Origin: Zerene cesonia
Taxonomy: Eukaryota > Arthropoda > Insecta > Lepidoptera > Pieridae
NCBI RefSeq assembly: GCF_012273895.1
Contig: NC_052102.1
Span: forward strand, 1,116,001 to 1,180,000
Reading direction: 5' to 3'
DNA: 64,000 nt
Both the position numbers and the translations under genes were made by a program. Under the pieces are notes generated by a model that had not been told where the DNA came from, ran no database searches, and saw only the letters and a list, made by a program, of their open reading frames with translations. Within the stretch, counting starts at the first letter, position 1. The number at the start of each line of letters is the position of its first letter. Below, piece after piece: positions 25,801 to 33,257 of this stretch.

Positions 25801-27311
25801 CCTCGTTACCTAGCAGGGCCTCGTAAGTGCGTGCCAGTGTGAGTGCGCCGCGCCCTCCTTCCCAGCCCTTGTGTGCCGTGTGTCTAACATGTGTTCTTAT
25901 CCTCCGCCGACCGTCCGTCGTCCGTCGTCCGTCGTCTGCGAGATGGAACGGGTGGAACTAGAAAACAGTTATGACATGTCAAATGATATCGATTGTATCT
26001 ATCTATCTACCTATTTCATCTCGCATTTAACCCTGGTCAAGACGGGCGTCATAAACGGACAATCGGTCTGTTCCACTAACCTCCAGATATTCATGGACTT
26101 TTAATAACACTTAGCGTCCGCAGGCGGCAGGTCGCGCGCGGCGCGGCCGGAGCGGCTCGAGGAGGAGTACTACCCGCGGGAGCAGTACCACCGGTACCCG
26201 CGCGACTACCCGCGGGACTACCACGAGGGGTACGCGCNNNNNNNNNNNNNNNNNNNNNNNNNNNNNNNNNNNNNNNNNNNNNNNNNNNNNNNNNNNNNNN
26301 NNNNNNNNNNNNNNNNNNNNNNNNNNNNNNNNNNNNNNNNNNNNNNNNNNNNNNNNNNNNNNNNNNNNNNNNNNNNNNNNNNNNNNNNNNNNNNNNNNNN
26401 NNNNNNNNNNNNNNNNNNNNNNNNNNNNNNNNNNNNNNNNNNNNNNNNNNNNNNNNNNNNNNNNNNNNNNNNNNNNNNNNNNNNNNNNNNNNNNNNNNNN
26501 NNNNNNNNNNNNNNNNNNNNNNNNNNNNNNNNNNNNNNNNNNNNNNNNNNNNNNNNNNNNNNNNNNNNNNNNNNNNNNNNNNNNNNNNNNNNNNNNNNNN
26601 NNNNNNNNNNNNNNNNNNNNNNNNNNNNNNNNNNNNNNNNNNNNNNNNNNNNNNNNNNNNNNNNNNNNNNNNNNNNNNNNNNNNNNNNNNNNNNNNNNNN
26701 NNNNNNNNNNNNNNNNNNNNNNNNNNNNNNNNNNNNNNNNNNNNNNNNNNNNNNNNNNNNNNNNNNNNNNNNNNNNNNNNNNNNNNNNNNNNNNNNNNNN
26801 NNNNNNNNNNNNNNNNNNNNNNNNNNNNNNNNNNNNNNNNNNNNNNNNNNNNNNNNNNNNNNNNNNNNNNNNNNNNNNNNNNNNNNNNNNNNNNNNNNNN
26901 NNNNNNNNNNNNNNNNNNNNNNNNNNNNNNNNNNNNNNNNNNNNNNNNNNNNNNNNNNNNNNNNNNNNNNNNNNNNNNNNNNNNNNNNNNNNNNNNNNNN
27001 NNNNNNNNNNNNNNNNNNNNNNNNNNNNNNNNNNNNNNNNNNNNNNNNNNNNNNNNNNNNNNNNNNNNNNNNNNNNNNNNNNNNNNNNNNNNNNNNNNNN
27101 NNNNNNNNNNNNNNNNNNNNNNNNNNNNNNNNNNNNNNNNNNNNNNNNNNNNNNNNNNNNNNNNNNNNNNNNNNNNNNNNNNNNNNNNNNNNNNNNNNNN
27201 NNNNNNNNNNNNNNNNNNNNNNNNNNNNNNNNNNNNNAGCACCGACATTCGCCGTTCACCGAGCTGTCCGATCAATTTTACGTCGATACTCTAATGCACT
27301 TTCGTCGATGA
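10767..27311 (+). CDS. Ca-beta: Voltage-gated calcium channel beta subunit (whole spliced gene)
   Basis: Cytoplasmic auxiliary subunit of high-voltage-activated calcium channels; it binds the I-II linker of the pore subunit and controls trafficking and gating. Exons listed separately join in phase to give: N-terminal variant (17 aa), conserved acidic/Ser stretch (39 aa), SH3 domain (about residues 57-140, with SKPVAFAVRTN and NNWWIGRLV), HOOK linker ending in STPPTP, then the guanylate-kinase-like domain (about residues 190-390, with [30 protein letters not shown]-type, LVVLDCDTINHPSQL and VLQRLIKSRGK segments), and a variable His/Pro/Ala plus basic-Tyr tail. As known for the family, the GK fold is a protein-binding module rather than an active kinase. 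The order, domain spacing and block sequence match CACNB proteins throughout, so the family call is secure. The C-terminal part is incomplete because of the N gap. Alternative first exons, mutually exclusive GK exons, a microexon and a stop-bearing exon predict many isoforms. Third codon positions are strongly GC-rich against AT-rich introns. Confidence 0.96.
10818..15046. other. Ca-beta intron 1
   Basis: AT-rich. It holds a 32-bp perfect palindrome (12759-12790), a CRE octamer (13367-13374), the candidate proximal first exon (14285) and a SINE tail fragment (14872-14922). Nothing else recognised. Confidence 0.6.
14285..14305 (+). CDS. Ca-beta: Candidate alternative short first exon of Ca-beta (proximal)
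   Basis: ATG at 14285 opens a seven-codon peptide (MKKYKPL) that ends in phase 0 at a GTAAGA donor, about 740 nt upstream of the common exon. A conserved-looking GC-rich patch (14230-14305) precedes it. A possible acceptor (GCATGCAG, 14252-14261) lies upstream, but read from the 10767 exon that splice would meet a stop after eight codons. It therefore makes more sense as a start exon. Confidence 0.3.
15047..15163 (+). CDS. Ca-beta: Ca-beta exon: conserved pre-SH3 segment
   Basis: 117 nt, phase 0 to 0, between an acceptor TTCCAG and donor GTACGT. The 39 residues begin GSADSNYSQPSSELSLDEDK and end LLQLDKAR. This is the CACNB block between the variable N-terminus and the SH3 domain (vertebrate GSADS...SLEEDREA...EKA). 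It is highly charged, Ser/Glu-rich and probably helical at its end. It is the first exon shared by all predicted isoforms. Confidence 0.93.
15164..16807. other. Ca-beta intron
   Basis: AT-rich, with a TTTA-rich run and A run at 16617-16690 resembling a retroelement tail. No exon seen. Confidence 0.6.
16808..16927 (+). CDS. Ca-beta: Ca-beta exon: SH3 domain, first half
   Basis: 120 nt (40 codons), phase 0 to 0, acceptor TTTCCAG, donor GTACAC. It starts SKPVAFAVRTNVAYDGKLDD and ends FEVRDFLHIK. This is the RT-loop half of the CACNB SH3 domain; SKPVAFAVRTN is close to invariant in the family. Confidence 0.96.
17035..17385. repeat. Family E interspersed repeat in a Ca-beta intron
   Basis: Ends with a CAGGCGAACCACCAGCTCAG-like block shared with copies at 8618-8740, 9025-9120, 49423-49600, 54506-54900 and 62735-62806 (CATCAGGCG...CCACCAGCTCCATTGCC). 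It fills most of the intron upstream of the second SH3 exon. Confidence 0.65.
17456..17651 (+). CDS. Ca-beta: Ca-beta exon: SH3 domain end and HOOK linker start
   Basis: 196 nt, acceptor CGTTCCAG, donor GTACGT, phase 0 in and phase 1 out. It starts EKYDNNWWIGRLVREDADVG, continues FIPSPVKLE, then an Ala/Gly/Arg-rich stretch and SRGSTPPTP. The WW and FIPSPVKLE motifs are CACNB SH3 hallmarks; STPPTP marks the beginning of the variable HOOK linker. An alternative in-exon GT (GTAGCA, after 17631) exists but would drop STPPTP. The acceptor lies only about 60 nt past a repeat insertion. Confidence 0.95.
19163..19367 (+). repeat. Family A interspersed repeat
   Basis: Nearly full-length copy in the Ca-beta intron upstream of the microexon, from CTAGCTGCGCCCCGCGGTTT to ATAATATTAGTAGG. 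Confidence 0.85.
19653..19673 (+). CDS. Ca-beta: Ca-beta 21-nt cassette microexon in the HOOK linker
   Basis: Flanked by a good acceptor (CATATTTTCAG) and a near-consensus donor (GTAAGA). Phase 1 on both sides, so inclusion adds seven residues (DVPTYDR) and skipping leaves STPPTP-G-EESD in frame. The HOOK region is a known alternative-splicing site in vertebrate CACNB genes. The exon is inferred from signals and phase. Confidence 0.6.
20471..20696 (+). CDS. Ca-beta: Ca-beta exon: HOOK end and start of GK-like domain
   Basis: 226 nt, acceptor CGTCCGCAG, donor GTGAGA, phase 1 in and 2 out. It encodes a Gly/Arg/Ala linker, then [33 protein letters not shown], and EVTDMMQKALFDFLKRRFEG. The degenerate P-loop GPSLKGY and the helix after it are CACNB-specific and form part of the groove that binds the channel's I-II linker (family knowledge). 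Confidence 0.97.
21011..21134 (+). CDS. Ca-beta: Ca-beta mutually exclusive GK exon, version A
   Basis: 124 nt, acceptor ACATTTCAG, donor GTACTA, phase 2 in and 0 out. It encodes the split Arg then [40 protein letters not shown] and Q. It aligns with the vertebrate CACNB segment [14 protein letters not shown]...ERSN.RSSLAEVQ. The next exon (21160-21283) is a second copy of the same segment, 33 of 41 residues identical, so only one can be used per mRNA. Confidence 0.95.
21160..21283 (+). CDS. Ca-beta: Ca-beta mutually exclusive GK exon, version B
   Basis: 124 nt, acceptor TGTTTTACAG, donor GTTCGA, same phases as version A. It encodes [40 protein letters not shown] and Q. It differs from version A at eight residues (M/T, S/P, R/K, A/P, I/L, E/D, S/A, T/N), while silent positions have largely diverged. 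That points to an old duplication kept under protein constraint. The open frame, intact splice sites and conserved hallmark residues argue against a pseudo-exon. Only 25 nt separate it from version A. Confidence 0.93.
21851..21991 (+). CDS. Ca-beta: Ca-beta exon: central GK-like domain
   Basis: 141 nt (47 codons), phase 0 to 0, acceptor TTTTAG, donor GTAAGA. It starts TEIERIFDLARTLQLVVLDC and continues DTINHPSQLAKTSLAPTIVY and LKISSPK. These are highly conserved CACNB blocks. Confidence 0.97.
22373..22540 (+). CDS. Ca-beta: Ca-beta exon: C-terminal GK-like domain
   Basis: 168 nt (56 codons), phase 0 to 0, acceptor CTTGCAG, donor GTTTGT. It starts VLQRLIKSRGKGQSKNLSVQ and contains MVAAEKLAQCPPEMFD and LEDACEKIAEYLE, all standard for the family. 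Confidence 0.97.
23013..23151 (+). CDS. Ca-beta: Ca-beta exon: GK end and His-Pro-Ala repeat tail
   Basis: 139 nt, acceptor ACCATTACAG, donor GTGAGT, phase 0 in and 1 out. It starts KYWRATHPP, the conserved end of the GK module (vertebrate YWKATHPP). It then carries an Ala-rich run and about seven HPA/HAA units encoded by a 9-bp GC-rich tandem repeat (CACCCCGCG type, about 23079-23140). The repeat is a likely length polymorphism. Confidence 0.93.
24700..24744 (+). CDS. Ca-beta: Ca-beta small C-terminal exon
   Basis: 45 nt, phase 1 to 1, acceptor CACTCGGGAG with a CTAAC branch-site consensus (in CTGTAACTAAC, about 24651-24660) and a pyrimidine tract, donor GTAACT. It encodes HRERSDSYNYERER after the split Gly, matching in composition the RE/Y-rich tail continued by the exon at 26124. 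The short length and slightly weak acceptor make it less certain than the core exons. Confidence 0.6.
25722..25813 (+). CDS. Ca-beta: Ca-beta alternative terminal exon with stop codon
   Basis: Acceptor TGGTTTGCAG; a second in-phase AG 15 nt upstream (start 25707) would add GVWFA. In phase 1 it reads APPPPAAAAAVLPCPGKVRN, VGEVKVPLVT and TAG (25811-25813), giving a 30-residue tail instead of the long basic tail. A strong donor GTAAGTGC follows the stop at 25823, so this may be an internal stop-containing cassette rather than a polyadenylated last exon. Confidence 0.6.
26124..26237 (+). CDS. Ca-beta: Ca-beta long-tail exon, truncated by assembly gap
   Basis: Acceptor CGTCCGCAG, phase 1 in. It encodes GRSRAARPERLEEEYYPREQ, then YHRYPRDYPRDYHEGYA, where the N gap begins. 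The Arg/Tyr/Asp/Pro-rich composition is typical of long CACNB C-terminal tails, which are poorly conserved and probably disordered. Frame across the gap cannot be followed. Confidence 0.8.
26238..27237. other. Assembly gap (1000 N) in the Ca-beta tail
   Basis: Exactly 1000 N, a fixed-size placeholder; the true size is unknown. It interrupts the last coding part of Ca-beta. Confidence 0.99.
27240..27311 (+). CDS. Ca-beta: Probable C-terminal end of the long Ca-beta isoform
   Basis: Directly after the N gap one frame reads HRHSPFTELSDQFYVDTLMH, then FRR and TGA at 27309-27311. It follows a basic tail exon, has a plausible peptide composition, and is followed by AT-rich DNA that behaves as 3' UTR. 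The other two frames also stop soon, so this is an inference from composition and position, not from homology. Confidence 0.45.
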   Translation, partial: HRHSPFTELSDQFYVDTLMHFRR

Positions 27312-28870
27312 TATTATTCATTAAGTATTGAATTGTAAATATAGATAGGTCCGGTGCCGGCTCTGGGGATCGACGTGATGGAACTCTCTATCGTCCGGCG
27401 GGCGGACGGCCGGCGAGCGCCGACGCGGCGCTTGCGGCCGGTTGTTTTGCGATTTTGTGTCATTTCGTTAATATTTTAATATTCATTGTCGCGCATAAAG
27501 ACGCTGTCTCGATTCCTGAGCTTTAGTGCCGCGCTTCGGAGACGATGTGAGTGATTTTAGCCTTCGAGTTATGTACCGAAACGATTCGGCATTTTTGTTT
27601 GTTTCGTTGATCTTACTTAATGCGACTGCGGGCAGTTTCGTTTGGAAGCCTGGTTTTGCTGAATTCAAATGAAATATATTTAATATCGAGCATTGTTTGT
27701 TCGACGACAGTGTACCACTTGAAAACCTTATAATGTTAAAAAGCCTTATTATAGTAGGTAGGTGTATAAGTCCCCTGAAACTTGCAATTTTTGGTCTAGC
27801 TTTTTATCAAGTATGTAAATCAAAAATATTAAATTTTTCAAAGACGCAACAATTTGCTTATTTCCTTATGAGAAAACCTGAGTAAATCTGTTTATTTAAA
27901 TATTAAAAATTTTGTATTATATTTTTGAAGCGGTACATTGAGTCATGAAATTTTTGCGTGAGTAATAAAAATTATATGTTGTATCTTAATGAATAATATA
28001 TTATGTAGATTTTTAAGAAATACTATGTTGAATTATGATTCCCTTGTGCCGCATGTTATGTTAAGTTTACTCAAATTTTTTGCGAATTTTATTACCAATA
28101 ACTTGTCCACTGTTTTACCAACGAAATTGCAGATTTGTATTGTTACTGTTTAATTTAAAATGCCATATGAAATCCACATTTACCTTTAACTTTTGTTATT
28201 TCCTTTCAATTCTTGATTAAAGCAAGAGGGAGTCTCTGCTTTCTTGTTTTGTGTAAGTGAATGTGTGTTCGTGAGGAGAGATGTAGGGAACAATGACGTC
28301 ATAGACATAGTATCACCGTTCGTAAAGAAGTATCATACATACAAATAAATAATTTAAACTTGCAATGCTAGCTAGAGGCGCTCGTTTCATACACAAAATA
28401 ATGATAACTACTATATTAATTACTTTGCATGTTTTCACAATTCATCATAAACTCACTACGCTGTCAACGAAGTTAAATATTTTTCATATTACCGTAGAGT
28501 TGTAGTTAAAAATGTGGGTACTTTTCTACGGATGGTGCTATGCGTTCAAATCGATATAGCCAGCGGCCGCGAGCGGACGTCTATGGGATGCAGCCTTGAA
28601 TTATTTGCCAGCTTTTTTATAAGCTTAGTGATTTTTTCTGAAATTATTTATACTAAAGGCCGTGTCTATAAGTATTTGAATGTATGTCTATGACAACCCT
28701 TGCACTGACGGTACGGATCATGTTATGTATAATACTGAATGATAATTCTAGTGCCGTTAGATATTACCTAATACCCATTTTTGGACATACATACTCTTGT
28801 AATTATAATGCATCGTCTGTACTTCATTGTTGCAATCATTTGTAAATAAAATACTTTATATCGATTTTTG
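27312..28870 (+). other. Probable Ca-beta 3' UTR
   Basis: AT-rich DNA without a coding frame, starting with a short GC-rich patch (27350-27440). It includes AATAAA at 28845-28850, a candidate poly(A) signal, and a perfect CRE octamer TGACGTCA at 28294-28301. Extent is inferred. Confidence 0.4.
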
Positions 28871-29292
28871 TATTAATTTTACCCGTTGCAATTAATTTAA
28901 GAACCAAGGAAACGACAAACCATGTCAGTAGGTAACAAATTAATGATAAATTATAGAACATGTGAACATGGGACTACGCTAGGGTAGCGTAGTCCCGAGT
29001 ATCGGAGATGTGGTAGTTATAAGTACCATTCATATAGTAAATTTAGGACACTGCATACTTTTGGAAATGTTAAGGAATAGAACTGTAATAAAATATGAGT
29101 TATAAAAAAACCTAGGAAATTTTTCGAATTGCTTTCAATTTGCTGCGCTTTTGGCTGGGAATATGAAAGAACACATCTATAATGTACTTTCTTAAAGAAA
29201 GTAAACACTATACTTCTACTTGAAAGGTCTAAATATGCTGCTACTTTAATATTATGCTGCTTTAAAACTTTTTAAAACTACAAGTTGGTTAT

Positions 29293-29471
29293 ATGCCTTG
29301 TGTAAGCAAATTACTAATTTATATAGCACTTCACCAATCCTTTCTACAATCCCCAACCACCTCATCCAATGCCATTTCATTTCATTTGTTTTTCGACGCC
29401 TCTTTATTTCTTTTTAAATTCACGTTGGCAGCTACGCTGCCAGTTGTAGTCTATTACGATGTTGCCAACAC
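29293..29471 (-). repeat. Terminal direct repeat, left copy
   Basis: Candidate LTR of about 179 bp. It contains an internal palindrome TGGCAGC-TAC-GCTGCCA. The stretch 29338-29471 matches 31504-31639. Confidence 0.6.
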
Positions 29472-29753
29472 GGCCATTCTGCAAGGCGTCAGCCCCGGAC
29501 GCCCCACGAGTCTAGGTAAAATGCTGCAATCACAAATTAACTTAAATACATGAATTAGACTTAATATTATTGTAACTTCTTGATCATAGTATTCGTTCTA
29601 CTATTTCACATTACCGTCTTATAACCTCAGACTTATATTACTCACTCTTAAAGAGCATTTCGCTACACTTAAGAAGAGTCGGTCTGTTCTGTCGGCTTAC
29701 CAAGAAACATGTATCACTTAAAGAGCTTTTCGCATCACTTAAGTGTGTAGCTT

Positions 29754-29899
29754 AAAACATTGCATTATACGTGGCTTCACAACCATTTATGCAATTTTAA
29801 AACATTGCATTACACGTGGCTTCACAACCATTTATGCAATTTTAGTTTATAGCTTAAAACATTGCATTTTACCTGGCCTCGCAACCATTATGCAATTTT
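29754..29899. repeat. Three 43-45-bp tandem repeats
   Basis: Units at 29754-29798, 29799-29843 and 29856-29899, each starting AAAACATTGCATT and ending TTATGCAATTTT or nearly so. A further pair of about 25-bp units containing AGAGC.TTTCGC..CACTTAAG lies just upstream (about 29650 and 29718). The array sits between the integrase end and the terminal repeat, a position often taken by LTR or 3' untranslated regulatory repeats. Confidence 0.75.
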
Positions 29900-29988
29900 A
29901 GGTTCACTTATCAAAACAATACGGTATTTATTATATCTTGCCAACACGGTACGGTTCTTTTTTTTAATTCTTTTTATTCATTTTATTT

Positions 29989-30503
29989 TTAAAATCTTTT
30001 ATTTTCTAAATCCCAATCATGGTTTCCGATCCAAGGTTTTATATTTTCCGCTGCAGCTACTCCTGTATAATGTTTATTATTTCTTTCTCCTCCTCTTAAA
30101 TCAGTCACTTCATAACGATCATTTCCTATTACCCTCTTGACTTGGAACGGGCCTTTATATGATGGCATAAGCTTTTCACTTAGACGATCATTAGTTTTGT
30201 TTAAAATTTTAACTAATACAAGGTCACCCTTTTCGTAAACTTTGGCTTTAGTTCGAGATTTGTCCAAGCTTTCTTTCTGCTTTTCTACATTGGCTTTAAT
30301 ATTCAAATCAACATCTCTTCGTAAATCCGACACATCTATAATATCCTCACTATCAGGCATCAAAAAATCCGTATCGGTTCTCAATCGATATACAAAACAC
30401 ACTTCACTTGGCACGGCATTTGTGCTTTTATGTATGGTACTATTAAGGCCTTGTTGTAAAGATTTTATACATTGACCCCAACAATCATCTGTAGTATTAG
30501 CAC
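29989..30503 (-). CDS. Retrotransposon pol: integrase C-terminal end (partial)
   Basis: An open frame enters from the N gap on the minus strand and ends at 29989, about 170 codons. The order of features is that of the C-terminal part of a Ty3/Gypsy-type integrase: STNAVPSEVCF (the NKST.TPSE-like motif), then GDLVLVKI and PSYKGPFQVKR (GPY/F-like module), then YEVTDLRGGE. The catalytic core, RT and gag, if present, lie in the gap. It is a genomic mobile-element remnant with no complete gene in view. Confidence 0.8.
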
Positions 30504-31503
30504 NNNNNNNNNNNNNNNNNNNNNNNNNNNNNNNNNNNNNNNNNNNNNNNNNNNNNNNNNNNNNNNNNNNNNNNNNNNNNNNNNNNNNNNNNNNNNNNNN
30601 NNNNNNNNNNNNNNNNNNNNNNNNNNNNNNNNNNNNNNNNNNNNNNNNNNNNNNNNNNNNNNNNNNNNNNNNNNNNNNNNNNNNNNNNNNNNNNNNNNNN
30701 NNNNNNNNNNNNNNNNNNNNNNNNNNNNNNNNNNNNNNNNNNNNNNNNNNNNNNNNNNNNNNNNNNNNNNNNNNNNNNNNNNNNNNNNNNNNNNNNNNNN
30801 NNNNNNNNNNNNNNNNNNNNNNNNNNNNNNNNNNNNNNNNNNNNNNNNNNNNNNNNNNNNNNNNNNNNNNNNNNNNNNNNNNNNNNNNNNNNNNNNNNNN
30901 NNNNNNNNNNNNNNNNNNNNNNNNNNNNNNNNNNNNNNNNNNNNNNNNNNNNNNNNNNNNNNNNNNNNNNNNNNNNNNNNNNNNNNNNNNNNNNNNNNNN
31001 NNNNNNNNNNNNNNNNNNNNNNNNNNNNNNNNNNNNNNNNNNNNNNNNNNNNNNNNNNNNNNNNNNNNNNNNNNNNNNNNNNNNNNNNNNNNNNNNNNNN
31101 NNNNNNNNNNNNNNNNNNNNNNNNNNNNNNNNNNNNNNNNNNNNNNNNNNNNNNNNNNNNNNNNNNNNNNNNNNNNNNNNNNNNNNNNNNNNNNNNNNNN
31201 NNNNNNNNNNNNNNNNNNNNNNNNNNNNNNNNNNNNNNNNNNNNNNNNNNNNNNNNNNNNNNNNNNNNNNNNNNNNNNNNNNNNNNNNNNNNNNNNNNNN
31301 NNNNNNNNNNNNNNNNNNNNNNNNNNNNNNNNNNNNNNNNNNNNNNNNNNNNNNNNNNNNNNNNNNNNNNNNNNNNNNNNNNNNNNNNNNNNNNNNNNNN
31401 NNNNNNNNNNNNNNNNNNNNNNNNNNNNNNNNNNNNNNNNNNNNNNNNNNNNNNNNNNNNNNNNNNNNNNNNNNNNNNNNNNNNNNNNNNNNNNNNNNNN
31501 NNN
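30504..31503. other. Assembly gap (1000 N) inside a retroelement
   Basis: Exactly 1000 N, so a placeholder. It lies between an integrase fragment and a direct-repeat copy, as expected for an assembly break in a repeated element. Confidence 0.99.
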
Positions 31504-31639
31504 TCCTTTCTACAATCCCCAACCACCTCATCCAATGCCATTTCATTTCATTTGTTTTTCGACGCCTCTTTATTTCTTTTTTTAAATTCACGTTGGCAGC
31601 TACGCTGCCAGTTGTAGTCTATTACGATGTTGCCAACAC
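31504..31639 (-). repeat. Terminal direct repeat, right copy (cut by gap)
   Basis: 136 bp matching the left copy with a 2-nt T insertion; its outer end is next to TTGGTTAT. Confidence 0.6.
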
Positions 31640-32159
31640 TTGGTTATTGCAAAAGCGAATACCTAGATCCATAAGTGTTTTGAATTGTTTTAAGGCGGAA
31701 AGTCTATGTCTAGTCAACTCCTAATTTTTCTGGTTTAGAGCCAATCAATATAGATTAAAGAAACTATATAAAAATCCGGAAAAAAGGTCAAAATGATTCC
31801 TTTGTTGAAGTTTGCTAGTTTTCTATAATTCATATTCTTTATTATATTTATTGATTTTAGTCGTAGTTTTGGCTTGTTATTTCAAGCATTTGAAATTTAA
31901 TTTGGCTCATATTGGTAATTAAATTCCTTATTTAATTACCAATATGACCCAAATTGTCAATGTATTCTACTGATTAAAGAAATAGTAGGATAAGTGACAA
32001 CTAAAAATAAAACGAACTCATAAGAAAACGTAATCATTTAATTTATTACAGGTATTCTAATGGATAAACTCCACGTGCGGGCATCGCCCCAGATAAATAA
32101 ATTAAACATCACAATACATAACAGATAAATATCTAATCTTGCCTCTTTGGTGTCTACTA
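31640..32159. other. Spacer between the retroelement and the rau-like 3' end
   Basis: No gene. It carries a long hairpin, 31899-31955 (25-bp arms, one mismatch, 7-nt loop). Confidence 0.7.
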
Positions 32160-32897
32160 GCTAACACTATATTTATTTTATTTACAATTTTACACCCAGT
32201 GTTTCGTATACAGGAGTTATAATCATGCAGGAATATTTTGTTTTACGTAGATGACGTAAGACTAGAGAGTTATGTTTACTCATTTATAATTTTTATTTAA
32301 TTTATCCAATATGATAAAACGTAACTTTAGCAGAAGGAATTTGTGTATGTTTAAATTATATTTCGGAAAATATATAGATATATCAATTTCATATATTTTC
32401 GATACGCATAAAATGAAATCATTACATGTATGTACTAATGAAATTTACAATTGGCTATATAAAATTATATACATTTTACGGATACTATTAAAATTCTTGG
32501 TTATTTAAAGATAAAATTGCGTTTTAGTTATTACAATGACATCTTATACTAGTCTATACAGAACTTGTAAAAAAGTACTATAAAAAAATGCTGAATATAA
32601 TGTCTAATTGCATTAATCGATACATTTTTACAGATACCTAATAAGCAAGTTCTCGTGACATTGTTAAGGTACATATAGCTCATAGCTTTCCAATAACACC
32701 TGGGTGATTCGTATGAATGTTAAATAGTTCTAATCCTTTCACACCTTAGCCTAAAAATGTACAATCCTCTCGATCTTTGGTACAAAACGTTCCAATATTT
32801 ACACTTTACATTTTTACACGTCGCACCCAGCTCAGCGCCGCTTATATTTGAGCGCTTTCTTTCCCAAATACTCGAATCGCACTAGATTCAGCGCTAG
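32160..32897 (-). other. Probable 3' UTR of the rau-like gene
   Basis: AT-rich and non-coding. On the minus strand AATAAA occurs at 32297-32292 and 32177-32172, either of which could be the poly(A) signal. Confidence 0.4.
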
Positions 32898-33257
32898 TCA
32901 GATGTACAAGTAGTCGTTTTTTGTTTCTCTACAGTAGCTTATGCTGGGGAACTTGTATACGGGGCTGTATCTTCTATTATCGTCCGACTCTAAGGAGAGA
33001 GCGGAGAGCGCTCTGGAAGGTTCGTCGTCTTGGGTCTCGTCGGGGGAGGGGAGCGGGGTGAGGGGCGCGGGCGGGTGTGCGGGCGGCAGCGGGGCCAGCG
33101 CGGCGAGGGGGGGCAGCGAGCGCGGCGGGAGGGGCGGGGCGCGCGGGTTGCGGCGCACGCGGAAGTGGCAGTCGCTGTCCGACGGCCACGCGCGCTGCAC
33201 GAGTAGCGGTAAGTCGTCCGGGTGCAGCTTGCGCTCGTACTCTTGGGAGGGGCAGAC
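32898..33257 (-). CDS. rau: rau-like last exon: RA domain 2 end and proline-rich tail
   Basis: Acceptor TTAATTCCAG, phase 0. It begins VCPSQEYERKLHPDDLPLLV, closes RA domain 2 with FRVRRNP, then has about 40 Pro/Leu/Ala-rich residues with PPLPPR (possible SH3 ligand). It ends in a Ser/Asp-rich, Tyr-containing tail (KNDYLYI) before TAA. GC content is far above the surroundings. Confidence 0.85.
   Translation of the reverse strand, partial: VCPSQEYERKLHPDDLPLLVQRAWPSDSDCHFRVRRNPRAPPLPPRSLPPLAALAPLPPAHPPAPLTPLPSPDETQDDEPSRALSALSLESDDNRRYSPVYKFPSISYCRETKNDYLYI

Larger units (their letters stand above)
23152..26123. other. Ca-beta C-terminal introns
   Basis: Besides the two small exons, there is a GATGATG-rich degenerate stretch (23160-23280) and a 19-bp-arm hairpin (24369-24415). 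Confidence 0.55.
29293..31639 (-). mobile_element. LTR-retrotransposon remnant, minus strand
   Basis: A direct repeat is present at 29338-29471 and 31504-31639, differing only by two extra T in the second copy. Between them lies a minus-strand integrase C-terminal frame. An identical 8-mer TTGGTTAT abuts the outer ends (29285-29292 and 31640-31647), compatible with a target-site duplication. On the minus strand the repeat begins TGTTGGCAAC, a typical LTR start. Near-identity of the copies suggests recent insertion. Odd points: 8 bp is longer than the usual 4-6 bp LTR duplication, and a second TGTTGGCAA start follows a purine-rich run at about 29950. A nested pair of elements is therefore possible. 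Confidence 0.65.

Noticed and set aside
26091..27275. Two long minus-strand frames of about 390 codons
   Set aside because: They consist almost entirely of N; the real bases are the complement of Ca-beta exons.
30465..31617. Long frames on both strands across the second gap
   Set aside because: Made of N placeholder; only the integrase fragment below 30503 is real sequence.
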